Assembly (NCBI RefSeq): GCF_042140125.1
Contig: NZ_CP159473.1
Length of the DNA stretch: 64,000 nt
Source of the DNA: Rhodophyticola sp017644125
Lineage (GTDB): Bacteria; Pseudomonadota; Alphaproteobacteria; Rhodobacterales; Rhodobacteraceae
Reading direction: 5' to 3' (one strand)
Shown: positions 42,789-49,855 of the stretch, piece by piece
Layout of the letters: each line of letters starts with the position of its first letter
Numbering within the stretch: position 1 is the stretch's first letter
Notes under the pieces: generated by a model
The model's input: only the letters and a program-made list of their open reading frames with translations
Databases searched by the model: none
Told to the model about the DNA's origin: nothing
Position numbers and translations under genes: made by a program

Positions 42789-43144
42789 CACAGCACTCCT
42801 TCGATTAGCTGGTTCCAGTCGAGCGGCAGGAAGGTGGCGACCTGACACCGCTCTCCGTATTCGGGGATTTCCACGCGGCGGCCTTGGACGCCGTAATAGG
42901 CGCACCATGCGACCGAGGTGCAGGAGCCGTAGCCGCGCATCGGGTGTCTGCACTGGTATTCCCAACCGACATGCGGCGTGCCGATCAGCACGACGAACCC
43001 CGATGCGCCCGCCAGCATGATCATGCCAGGGCGAAGCAGGACGGCCTTGATCGCACCGCCAATGCGGCGGCGCAGCCGCTTGAACGGTCCTTCAGGACGT
43101 TTCGGCGGCTTGGCTCCCAATACTTTGACGTCAAACTTGCTCAT
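42788..43144 (-). CDS. Hypothetical single-pass membrane protein
   Basis: 118 residues: a basic N-terminus (PKRPEGPFKRLRRRIGGAIK), one membrane segment (PGMIMLAGASGFVVLIGTP) and a C-terminal domain with four cysteines (CRHP, CTSVAWC, RCQV). It follows the coupling protein by nine bases and is probably part of the mobilization operon. Function unknown. Confidence 0.7.
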   Translation of the reverse strand: MSKFDVKVLGAKPPKRPEGPFKRLRRRIGGAIKAVLLRPGMIMLAGASGFVVLIGTPHVGWEYQCRHPMRGYGSCTSVAWCAYYGVQGRRVEIPEYGERCQVATFLPLDWNQLIEGVL

Positions 43145-43153
43145 GGTTTTTCC

Positions 43154-44827
43154 TCACTTCTTGCGTGCGAGCTCATAGCTGAGGCGCACGAGCGGCTTCA
43201 CATTCGGAAAGTCGCCCTCGACAGGGTTGACCGTCGCCCACTCACGCCACGGCGAGACGAACCAGAACGGAATGCGTTCGCCGAGGATCGGCTTCACGCC
43301 TTTGACCAGCAGCAGTTGCTGCCCCTGACCAAGCTGCATGATCTCTTCAGGCCGCATGAGCGGCTGACCTGTCTCAGACAGGCTTTCGCCGATCTCATCG
43401 GTGTCCGAGCGCCCAAGATTATGGTTCTTGGTCTTGACCGTCTTCTGGCCGAGCTCCCGTGATAGGGACTGCGCAAGCTCCGCGCTGTTTACGGCGAAGA
43501 ACTGGCGCACTTCGGCCTGAGACTGGATCGTCTTGGCCGTGTTCGGGCCATAGATGCGCACCAGCTCTGCGAGCTCCTGCACGATCATCCAGACCCGCAC
43601 GCCCAGCCCAGGCAGGGCGGTCAGGCTTTCGGCGAGCCCCGCGAGCTTGCCGATATTGGCAAACTCGTCGAGCATGAACAGCACTTCGCCCTTGTCCTTT
43701 GACCGCGCGACTGCCGTGATCGCCTGATTGACGATCAGGCCGAGCGCCGCGCCGTGCGAAGCGATCTTGTCAGGCGGGAAGGCCAGATACAGGGTGACGT
43801 TGCCCGTCTTCAGATCGGCCAGCGATATGTCCGACGCGCTAACCGCATCGGCCAAGTACCCGCCAGGTTCGTAGATCGAGAGGTACTGGATAGCGCCCGC
43901 GCGGAAGTCACCGAACAGATCGGGATTGTCCTTCAACTGATGGGCAAGATCATCGCCGAGATCGGCGAGGATGCCGCCCAGAGCATCTTCGCGGCGCATC
44001 GCGTCAACCGTGCGCTCAAGGCGCAGCGGGTTCGCAATGATGCGCCACATCTCAGGAAGCGTGCAGCGCTTCGGCGCGCACAGCGAAAGATACAGCAGGA
44101 CGGCGCGCATGATGGCGCGGGAGCCTTCGCGGAAAAACTGGTTCCGCGTATCTTCAGGCTCAGGGAAGAGCTGCATCACGATGGCTTTGACCTCATCGGT
44201 CAGGCCGCGCTGTCTGGCGGAATCACCAGCCATGGCGATCAGGTTTTCCAGCGGGTTGATACGGTCTTGTTGTAGACCGTGCAGCCCCCACGGATTGAAG
44301 ACAGCCACATCCTGACCGAGCCGTTCGCGGCGGTGCGCTGCCGTCATTGCGGCCAGTTCACCCTTCGGATCGGTGACAACGGCAGAGCCGTCATAGTGCT
44401 CCATGTTCGGTGTCACGATGCCGATGCCTTTGCCTTGTCGCGCTGGCGCGACCAGCAACAGATGCGCCTTGCCCTTGTAGAAGAGGGGCTGGCCATCGAG
44501 CAGGCCGAGATACAGCCCTTTCGGATCGAGCAGGCCTGCGTGCTCGCACTCTTCGAATGTTGCGAATGCGGCTTCGCCGAACGTGCCGGACGTTTGCTCA
44601 CTGGCCTTGCGCTTCTCGCGCTGTTGCCAGGCCTTGGAGTAGCCGCCAAGGCCACCGAGCATGGCAACGCCGCCCATCAGCTTAAAAAAGCCCGTGTAAA
44701 GATCATCCGCCGCGTCGGGCGTCCCGCCCATGACTTGCGGCCAGTAGCTGGCAACTGCGAAGAACGAGACGCCAAGCAGCAGGGCTGCGGTCGGTGATCC
44801 ACCATTTGGATTTGTGCCTCGGTTCAT
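43154..44827 (-). CDS. VirD4/TraG-family type IV coupling protein
   Basis: 557 residues from the ATG at 44827. Two N-terminal membrane segments (AALLLGVSFFAVASYW and LMGGVAMLGGLGGY) precede a P-loop ATPase domain: Walker A APARQGKGIG (127-136), VTDPKGEL (151-158) and Walker B EVLFMLDEFANIG (381-393). It links the relaxosome to a mating channel and pumps DNA. With MobA/MobC present but no VirB genes, it supports mobilization through a helper system. A longer in-frame extension to 44905 lacks homology. Confidence 0.92.
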   Translation of the reverse strand: MNRGTNPNGGSPTAALLLGVSFFAVASYWPQVMGGTPDAADDLYTGFFKLMGGVAMLGGLGGYSKAWQQREKRKASEQTSGTFGEAAFATFEECEHAGLLDPKGLYLGLLDGQPLFYKGKAHLLLVAPARQGKGIGIVTPNMEHYDGSAVVTDPKGELAAMTAAHRRERLGQDVAVFNPWGLHGLQQDRINPLENLIAMAGDSARQRGLTDEVKAIVMQLFPEPEDTRNQFFREGSRAIMRAVLLYLSLCAPKRCTLPEMWRIIANPLRLERTVDAMRREDALGGILADLGDDLAHQLKDNPDLFGDFRAGAIQYLSIYEPGGYLADAVSASDISLADLKTGNVTLYLAFPPDKIASHGAALGLIVNQAITAVARSKDKGEVLFMLDEFANIGKLAGLAESLTALPGLGVRVWMIVQELAELVRIYGPNTAKTIQSQAEVRQFFAVNSAELAQSLSRELGQKTVKTKNHNLGRSDTDEIGESLSETGQPLMRPEEIMQLGQGQQLLLVKGVKPILGERIPFWFVSPWREWATVNPVEGDFPNVKPLVRLSYELARKK

Positions 44828-44901
44828 CTCTAGTCTCGCCAGGTTGAAAATTCGGGTGGGAAAGTTGGGCGAGGCGAAAGTCTCCGCCTCGCCCAGAAGC
44901 G

Positions 44902-45030
44902 TCACTTGCCTTGCTTGCCAGCATTCACGGCAGCATCGATTGCCTTCTTTGTCTGACTAGGCAGACCGTTGGTCGGAACCGTTCCGCCGTTCTTGCCGAC
45001 TTCGTAGGCCTTCTTTTCGTGGGGCTTCAT
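44902..45030 (-). CDS. Very small IME protein upstream of the coupling protein
   Basis: 42 residues: MKPHEKKAYEVGKNGGTVPT followed by NGLPSQTKKAIDAAVNAGKQ. GGGAG lies nine bases before the ATG, and the gene sits in the same orientation as traG. Small basic proteins of this kind occur in conjugative elements; function unknown. Confidence 0.6.
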   Translation of the reverse strand: MKPHEKKAYEVGKNGGTVPTNGLPSQTKKAIDAAVNAGKQGK

Positions 45031-45125
45031 GGCTATGTTCTCCCTAAGTTGAGGCGCACCCTTGCGCTGCGTTCAACATTGGGGAGAATCCCGAAATCCC
45101 GAAGGACACGAGTTGGACAAACTGA

Positions 45126-45959
45126 ATGACAGGCGGGCAGGTCTTTTACTCGGATGAGGAGCGCGAGCGGTTGCGGCGCGCGCTTCAGGAGCACCTTGAT
45201 AACAAGAAACTAAGCTATCAGGAGCTGGCCAACGACATTTCCGATAAGGTCAATTATGGCCTGATCGATGATAGCGGGCGAAGGCGTGTTGAGCGCTTCC
45301 TGAAAGGTACGCACCGCCAGAATGATGATTTCATCCACGCGATAGCCCGATATCTCGGAAGCGTGCCGCCTCCTATGATCGAAGAGAGTGCGGCAACGCT
45401 TGCCGATTTCTTTTCGCGTAGCGTCAGGAAGCCGCACAAGGTTGAAAATCTCATCGGGCGCTATCGCGTCTATGCCAGCACAGACAGGCGGGCGCACGGC
45501 CATGAGGGTTTCAGGGAAACCATGACTTTGAACCAGTGGGGCGAATTCAGCGCCCCGCCTATCAAGCCGATGATCTCGAAAATTCCTTATGCAGTGATCG
45601 ATATGAAGCCGATGCCAAAGTACGACGCTTTGCTTGTATCGGAGACTATCTTCAATTTCTCGGTCGATCCCGAAACCGACGAATTTCCAGACATGCTGCC
45701 CCGCAACAACGATGCAGGCGTCATCGTTGCCTTTGGCTACTCTGACCGTAACGCGCCGCGCTATTTCATGGCAACGCGCACCGTTCTGGAAACGCGGCTC
45801 TATCGGCTTTACAAAGTTTCTGACGACCCGCTGACGCTGCGCGGCGAGTTGAGCTTTAACGGCGGTATCGGGCGGCCAGAGAACATGACGCACTCCGATC
45901 CGTTGCATCCCGAATACGAGGTCGAACTGGTACGGATCAGCGATCTTGCCGAAAGCTAA
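45126..45959 (+). CDS. HTH-containing protein of unknown function
   Basis: 277 residues. The first ~85 look like an XRE-type helix-turn-helix with an insertion: RRALQEHLDNKKLSYQELAN and RVERFLKGTHRQNDDFIHAI. The remaining ~190 residues contain a mixed alpha/beta domain (IGRYRVYASTDRRAHG, NNDAGVIVAFGYSDRNAPRY, ATRTVLETRLYRLYKVSD) that I do not recognise and that might sense a ligand. It is divergent from the traG side and is followed 45 bases later by a phosphatase gene in the same direction, so the two probably form a unit. It may bind the palindromes at 46350-46456 (inference). Confidence 0.65.
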   Translation: MTGGQVFYSDEERERLRRALQEHLDNKKLSYQELANDISDKVNYGLIDDSGRRRVERFLKGTHRQNDDFIHAIARYLGSVPPPMIEESAATLADFFSRSVRKPHKVENLIGRYRVYASTDRRAHGHEGFRETMTLNQWGEFSAPPIKPMISKIPYAVIDMKPMPKYDALLVSETIFNFSVDPETDEFPDMLPRNNDAGVIVAFGYSDRNAPRYFMATRTVLETRLYRLYKVSDDPLTLRGELSFNGGIGRPENMTHSDPLHPEYEVELVRISDLAES

Positions 45960-46004
45960 GGAAGCGGGATTCCGCATCGCAACATCGTGCGCTATGGTGG
46001 GCGT

Positions 46005-46343
46005 ATGAAAGTCCTGTTCGTTTGCACCGCTAACAAGCTCAGAAGCCCGACCGCCGAGGACGTGTTTAGGGATTTCCCTGGCATCGAGGCCGTGTCGGCA
46101 GGCACGGATTCGGAGGCTCCGAATCCGCTGACTCAGGAGCTTGTCACCAGTGCCGATTTGATCTTCGCGATGGAGACCCACCACCGCGAACGCATCAGGA
46201 AAAAGTACAAGCCGCGCCCAGCCGATAACAGGATCATCACGCTCTACATCCCCGATGAGTATGAGCGGGGCGATCCTGAGCTTGTCGCGCTCCTGAAAGA
46301 CAAGGTTGAACCGCGTCTCACCAGCTTCCTCAGCGCCAGTTGA
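46005..46343 (+). CDS. Low-molecular-weight phosphotyrosine phosphatase-like protein
   Basis: 112 residues: MKVLFVCTANKLRSPTAEDVF contains the C-x5-R-S P-loop, shorter than classical LMW-PTPs (about 150). There is no DPxG-type general acid at the usual place; IPDEYERGDPEL near residue 87 may supply it. Homologues of this compact form are usually found in accessory regions. Start at 46005, not the ATG at 45987, because the P-loop must be at the N-terminus. It follows the HTH protein and precedes a set of palindromes. Confidence 0.8.
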   Translation: MKVLFVCTANKLRSPTAEDVFRDFPGIEAVSAGTDSEAPNPLTQELVTSADLIFAMETHHRERIRKKYKPRPADNRIITLYIPDEYERGDPELVALLKDKVEPRLTSFLSAS

Positions 46344-46349
46344 GGGGGC

Positions 46350-46456
46350 TGTAGTACAAACGTGGCGCATCTTGGTGCGCCGCAACAATCTTTGTAGTAC
46401 AAAGCCTTAAGTGCAGCCGTAAGGCGAAACCGCAAGATGTGTTTTGTAGTACAAAA
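46350..46456. repeat. Three TTTGTAGTACAAA-type inverted repeats
   Basis: Odd-centred palindromes at 46350-46360 (TGTAGTACAAA, left arm shortened), 46391-46403 (TTTGTAGTACAAA) and 46442-46456 (TTTTGTAGTACAAAA), spaced about 43 and 52 bases. They begin right after the phosphatase stop. Such arrays are typical of repressor operators or replication/segregation iterons. Confidence 0.75.
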
Positions 46457-46823
46457 CCATCTTGGCAAGGGGGCTCGCTGCGCGCCCCCGTTGCATCCCC
46501 CAGGCTGTGGCTCTGTCGGGGGATCTACCCCACCCAGAGCCAGCAGAACGTATCGCCGTTCAATCACTCGCGGGAGACTTCGCTCTCCCTGCACCCATCG
46601 ACTTGGCGGGCGTTCCTGCCCCCAAGACCCCTGACCATTTCATGGAGACGACTTCATCGAGACCATGGAAGGGAGCTTTCGCTCTGCCCTTCCTTGGAAC
46701 CATCCCATCGACCAAAGACCCTTCGTGCCCCTTGGAACCCTGACCAACCCTGCGCGGATTGGATGCGCGCCATCTTGCCGAAGATGGATCACGACCACGA
46801 ATTGTCCTTGGATATGCCGAGTA
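46457..46823. other. Intergenic region between palindrome array and AbiV gene
   Basis: No supportable gene. Frames here lack ribosome-binding sites and resemblance to any family. It lies between a rightward gene and a leftward gene, so the 3' ends of both mRNAs should fall here. Confidence 0.5.
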
Positions 46824-47783
46824 TCAGTAGGGTTGGACCAGCTCTTCGGGTAATCCGATAGCAAGCTCCGCCTCTTTGACCTTTTCGAGCATCCGGTGAA
46901 AATCCCACGGAAAATGGCCCAAGATTTCCATCCAGAGTTCGCCTGAAAGCGTGACGAATACTCGCGCCGTGTCTTGATCAACTTGTTCGCCTGGCAGATG
47001 TGAGCGCCCATCCTTGAAGTCGATGTAAAGGCAGCTTTGGCGGAGCTTTTCGATCTTCCCGCTCTCAACATCTTCTAGGATAGACTTGACAGTCTTCTTG
47101 CCGATCAACCGATCTAGACGGGCGTTAATGATTGATCCCGGAACGACGCCCAAGAAATGCTTTTTGTGATGGCTCTTACCCAGGACGCCAAGATCGGTTT
47201 TTGCCTCCTTCAACGGTCGATCCCAGGCCATGAGGTCATGCCAAATACGTCCAAGCTTGCCGATTTCCTCGATTGCTAGGATCGAAAAGAAAGTCGCCAA
47301 CGGATAATTTCCCTGCCCAAACTGATCGTAGGCCCGAGTCCACAACTCTTCAACATACCCGGTCAGCGCTTGATACTGAGCAAGACACTCATCAAAGCTC
47401 TTCCCAGTTATCAATGGCGGACCATCTCCATATGCCTCAGCCTGCATCTTGCCGAGTTTGTCAAATAGGCGGATTCCGTCCTTCGCATTCACGTCACGCT
47501 TTATCGCTTTGGAATCGAAGTCTTTGCCGGTGTGCTCCTTTAGCTTTTCTGTAATTTCCTGCATCAGCCGACTTATGATGCGCTCATCCTGCATCATGAC
47601 ATAGGACGCACGTGCCTGGTTGATGTAGCCTTCGTAATCCTGCTTCTCATAAATCTGTTCGTGATGAGCGCGAATAGTATCAAAAACCGAAAGTTCGCCG
47701 GAGGCGAGCCTTTCGATGAAGTCGTCCCAGTCCTTGTACCGGAATTTCTTCACGTTCTCGGCTTGCTGCTCTTTTGTTGTCAT
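46824..47783 (-). CDS. AbiV-family abortive infection protein
   Basis: 319 residues. The C-terminal ~165 carry the AbiV pattern: AYDQFGQGNYPLATFFSILA (151-170), IEEIGK (171-176), HHKK (205-208) and KLRQSCLYIDFKDGRSHLP (246-264). AbiV proteins stop phage growth, in lactococcal AbiV by shutting down translation late in infection. The N-terminal ~140 residues are an extra helical region rich in charged residues (EQIYEKQDYEGYINQARASY) without a recognised domain. It lies 37 bases after the HEPN gene in the same orientation and may be part of that defence unit. Confidence 0.8.
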   Translation of the reverse strand: MTTKEQQAENVKKFRYKDWDDFIERLASGELSVFDTIRAHHEQIYEKQDYEGYINQARASYVMMQDERIISRLMQEITEKLKEHTGKDFDSKAIKRDVNAKDGIRLFDKLGKMQAEAYGDGPPLITGKSFDECLAQYQALTGYVEELWTRAYDQFGQGNYPLATFFSILAIEEIGKLGRIWHDLMAWDRPLKEAKTDLGVLGKSHHKKHFLGVVPGSIINARLDRLIGKKTVKSILEDVESGKIEKLRQSCLYIDFKDGRSHLPGEQVDQDTARVFVTLSGELWMEILGHFPWDFHRMLEKVKEAELAIGLPEELVQPY

Positions 47784-47819
47784 GAATTCTCCGGTCCAAT
47801 TGCTCTAAGCCACTACATC

Positions 47820-48569
47820 TCAGGCGTTCTGTATCCTTGAGATCTCTGTGACAGCCACTGTATGTCCTGGAGCTGTCAGCCGGTATCCGGTCGAGTTGTC
47901 ACCGAAAATCAACTTCTCGCCTTTCAAATCGCTAATCCGCCCACGTATTGACGAAGCGCTGCGGCGTGAGAGAGTGCTCCTTATGTCATCCATAGAAACG
48001 TAGTCAGGATAATGGCTGTGCAGTAATATCAGAAGCTCGACCCGCGTTGATACATCAGCGTGCACCAAACGCACACCATCGATTTCTTCGACGAGTGTTC
48101 CCACGGGCGCTTGCAGTAGTTCAATCAAAGCGCCAGCCTCCGACATTGGAACACCAGCGGCGCTGCGCACCAGCTCTGCCATGATCCAAGACGCTGCATG
48201 ATGCAGATAGGCTAGATCGTAGTTATTCGGATCGACTTCCCCGTTGTGCGCGATGTTGCGCTTGTTGCGCATGGTGTACATCGCGCGAGCAATCCTTCCC
48301 GCCGAAAATCGTAGCCCGTCTGGTAGAGCCGTGTCGTTTTCGACGCGCGTATTCAGGTAGCTATCGATGCTTGGGCTCGCATCGTATGTTCCACGCGAGA
48401 TTTGTTGCAAGCACTGCACGAAGGTCTCGACGAACTTGCCCGGCGACGCGCGTTCAAGTGTTTGCGTCGCAACGTCCTGACGGATTTTGAGGAAGTGATC
48501 TGTGATGCTTTCAGCCAGACCACTTCCGATCAATCCAGTCAGGGCGGTGATGAGGCGATCACGCTGCAC
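47820..48569 (-). CDS. HEPN-like protein with C-terminal winged helix
   Basis: 249 residues. A helical domain (about 1-135) ends in RFSAGRIARAMYTMRNKRNI followed by AHNG: Arg101-x6-His108 fits the Rx4-6H motif of HEPN ribonucleases. The C-terminal ~75 residues (VELLILLHSHYPDYVSMDDI, SASSIRGRISDLKGEKLIFG) look like a winged helix. The GTG start at 48569 lies inside the end of the upstream gene (11-base overlap), so the two proteins are made together. RNase activity and a role in phage defence are inferred from the motif and the AbiV neighbour. Family not identified. Confidence 0.65.
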   Translation of the reverse strand: MQRDRLITALTGLIGSGLAESITDHFLKIRQDVATQTLERASPGKFVETFVQCLQQISRGTYDASPSIDSYLNTRVENDTALPDGLRFSAGRIARAMYTMRNKRNIAHNGEVDPNNYDLAYLHHAASWIMAELVRSAAGVPMSEAGALIELLQAPVGTLVEEIDGVRLVHADVSTRVELLILLHSHYPDYVSMDDIRSTLSRRSASSIRGRISDLKGEKLIFGDNSTGYRLTAPGHTVAVTEISRIQNA

Positions 48570-49092
48570 CAGTCATACCTCTGACGCGCTTTATCCCCTC
48601 AGCGCTCAATTTGTAAGTCTTCCGGGCTTGCTTGGTCTTACCGCTCTTTCGAAGTTGCAGGACGAGCTGGGGCTTCTCGCTGATCAACTGTGACATAGCA
48701 TCAGTCACGTGTGTGAGCTTGTGACCTAAGTGGTTCAATTCAGCGTTTAGTCCCTGTGCGGTGATGCTATCCGCGCCTTCACAGATTTGTAGCCAATAGC
48801 CGGCCACAAGCGCTTTCTCGGCATTGGAATTTGGACGCGCCGCAGCATACAGCTCGGCAAACTCTGAGAATTCGGCTTCTTCGATTTCTTCATCTGCAGC
48901 TTCTTCGTCCGGACGGCCAACATTGTCGTTTTTTGGGTGGTCTCTTGTGGCGCTTGTTGCTGCTACAGTCCCGATTCCAAGTAGCGTCGCTACCGAAGAA
49001 ATCACACGCCCACGCGCATCTTCATCCAGATCGACTAGGGCTTCATGAATTTGTTGAAATGCTTCAAATTCGCTTTTGGGTTCGTTGGTCAT
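48559..49092 (-). CDS. Acidic protein with winged-helix-like C-terminus, partner of the HEPN protein
   Basis: 177 residues from the ATG at 49092. The N-terminus is helical (SEFEAFQQIHEALVDLDEDA), residues 61-80 are strongly acidic (DEEAADEEIEEAEF), and residues ~92-172 (EKALVAGYWLQICEGADSIT, AELNHLGHKLTHVTDAMSQL, TYKLSAEGIKRVRG) resemble a winged helix. The acidic stretch could mask a nucleic-acid-binding surface of its partner, as antitoxins do; this is inference. It is translationally coupled to the HEPN gene. Family not recognised. Confidence 0.65.
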   Translation of the reverse strand: MTNEPKSEFEAFQQIHEALVDLDEDARGRVISSVATLLGIGTVAATSATRDHPKNDNVGRPDEEAADEEIEEAEFSEFAELYAAARPNSNAEKALVAGYWLQICEGADSITAQGLNAELNHLGHKLTHVTDAMSQLISEKPQLVLQLRKSGKTKQARKTYKLSAEGIKRVRGMTGAA

Positions 49093-49197
49093 AGCTCGAT
49101 TCTCGTAAGTTGTTTTTGAATTTATTCGATCATACATGAACTCATATCGCAAGTGCAAGTCGTATGTTGACTCGTTTGGAATTGCGGTGAAAGTTAA

Positions 49198-49219
49198 CGA
49201 CTGGCCCGAAGGCCAGTCG
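49198..49219 (-). terminator. UUCG hairpin terminator-like structure
   Basis: A perfect 9-bp stem CGACTGGCC/GGCCAGTCG with a four-base loop, TTCG on the minus strand. It ends seven bases after the small gene at 49227-49406 and lies in the gap before the acidic/HEPN gene pair, so it probably ends the small gene's transcript. Confidence 0.75.
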
Positions 49220-49226
49220 CTCGGCG

Positions 49227-49406
49227 CTAGAAGCCTGGACCGCGCCAGGCAAGCTCGCGCTCTATGGTGATGAGCGACGACATCGCGTTGCGTGCATCCT
49301 GCGAACCGCTAGGAGCGGCAGCAAGTGCGTCGAGCGCTTCACGGTGAAGAACATGCAGCCCGGCTGTGGTGCACTTCACAGCGTCGAATCGTGTGATGAG
49401 TTTCAT
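49227..49406 (-). CDS. Small hypothetical protein of the IME
   Basis: 59 residues: MKLITRFDAVKCTTAGLHVL then HREALDALAAAPSGSQDARN and a C-terminus ELAWRGPGF. AAGGAGG lies five bases before the ATG, a near-perfect Shine-Dalgarno, and a strong hairpin follows the stop, so it is very likely a real expressed gene. Function unknown. Confidence 0.7.
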   Translation of the reverse strand: MKLITRFDAVKCTTAGLHVLHREALDALAAAPSGSQDARNAMSSLITIERELAWRGPGF

Positions 49407-49855
49407 TTGGTCCTCCTTTTCAAGGAGGCCCCGACCATCGGAGCCTTTCGGCCCCGTTCCCCATCATCCCCGGCATAGAAGGCTCCGCTGCGTCGATGGA
49501 TTTCCGCAGCGTAGGGATGGATCAGATCAGAAACGAAGAACGCGCCATGCGGTGCCTAGAAGTGTGCTCAGTTGAGCGCTAGTTAGCCACAGAAGTATTC
49601 CTGGGGCTGCCGCCCCCGCGCGGTCAAAGGGTGGGTCCTCGCCATGCTCGCTTCTGCTGCGCCTGCAGCTCCGCGTGGCTCCAGTCCCGCTTGTCAGCGC
49701 CTTTGCCCTTGCACCCCCGCTTCTCGGCGAATGCCAACCGTTTGCAGGCAAACAGGTCTTGTAGTGTGTTGAAGAGACTAGAAAATTGACGGTGAAGCGC
49801 TGTGGCGTGATATACTCCGGGATGACGAATTGGGTAGGCAAATAGATTTTTTGGA
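49407..49855. other. Intergenic region with no supportable gene
   Basis: A minus-strand frame (49624-49869) ends in KRLAFAEKRGCKGKGADKRD, which resembles the small basic tails seen in conjugative elements, but it has no convincing start and overlaps the next gene. The promoter of the rightward 725-residue gene should be near 49800. Confidence 0.4.
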
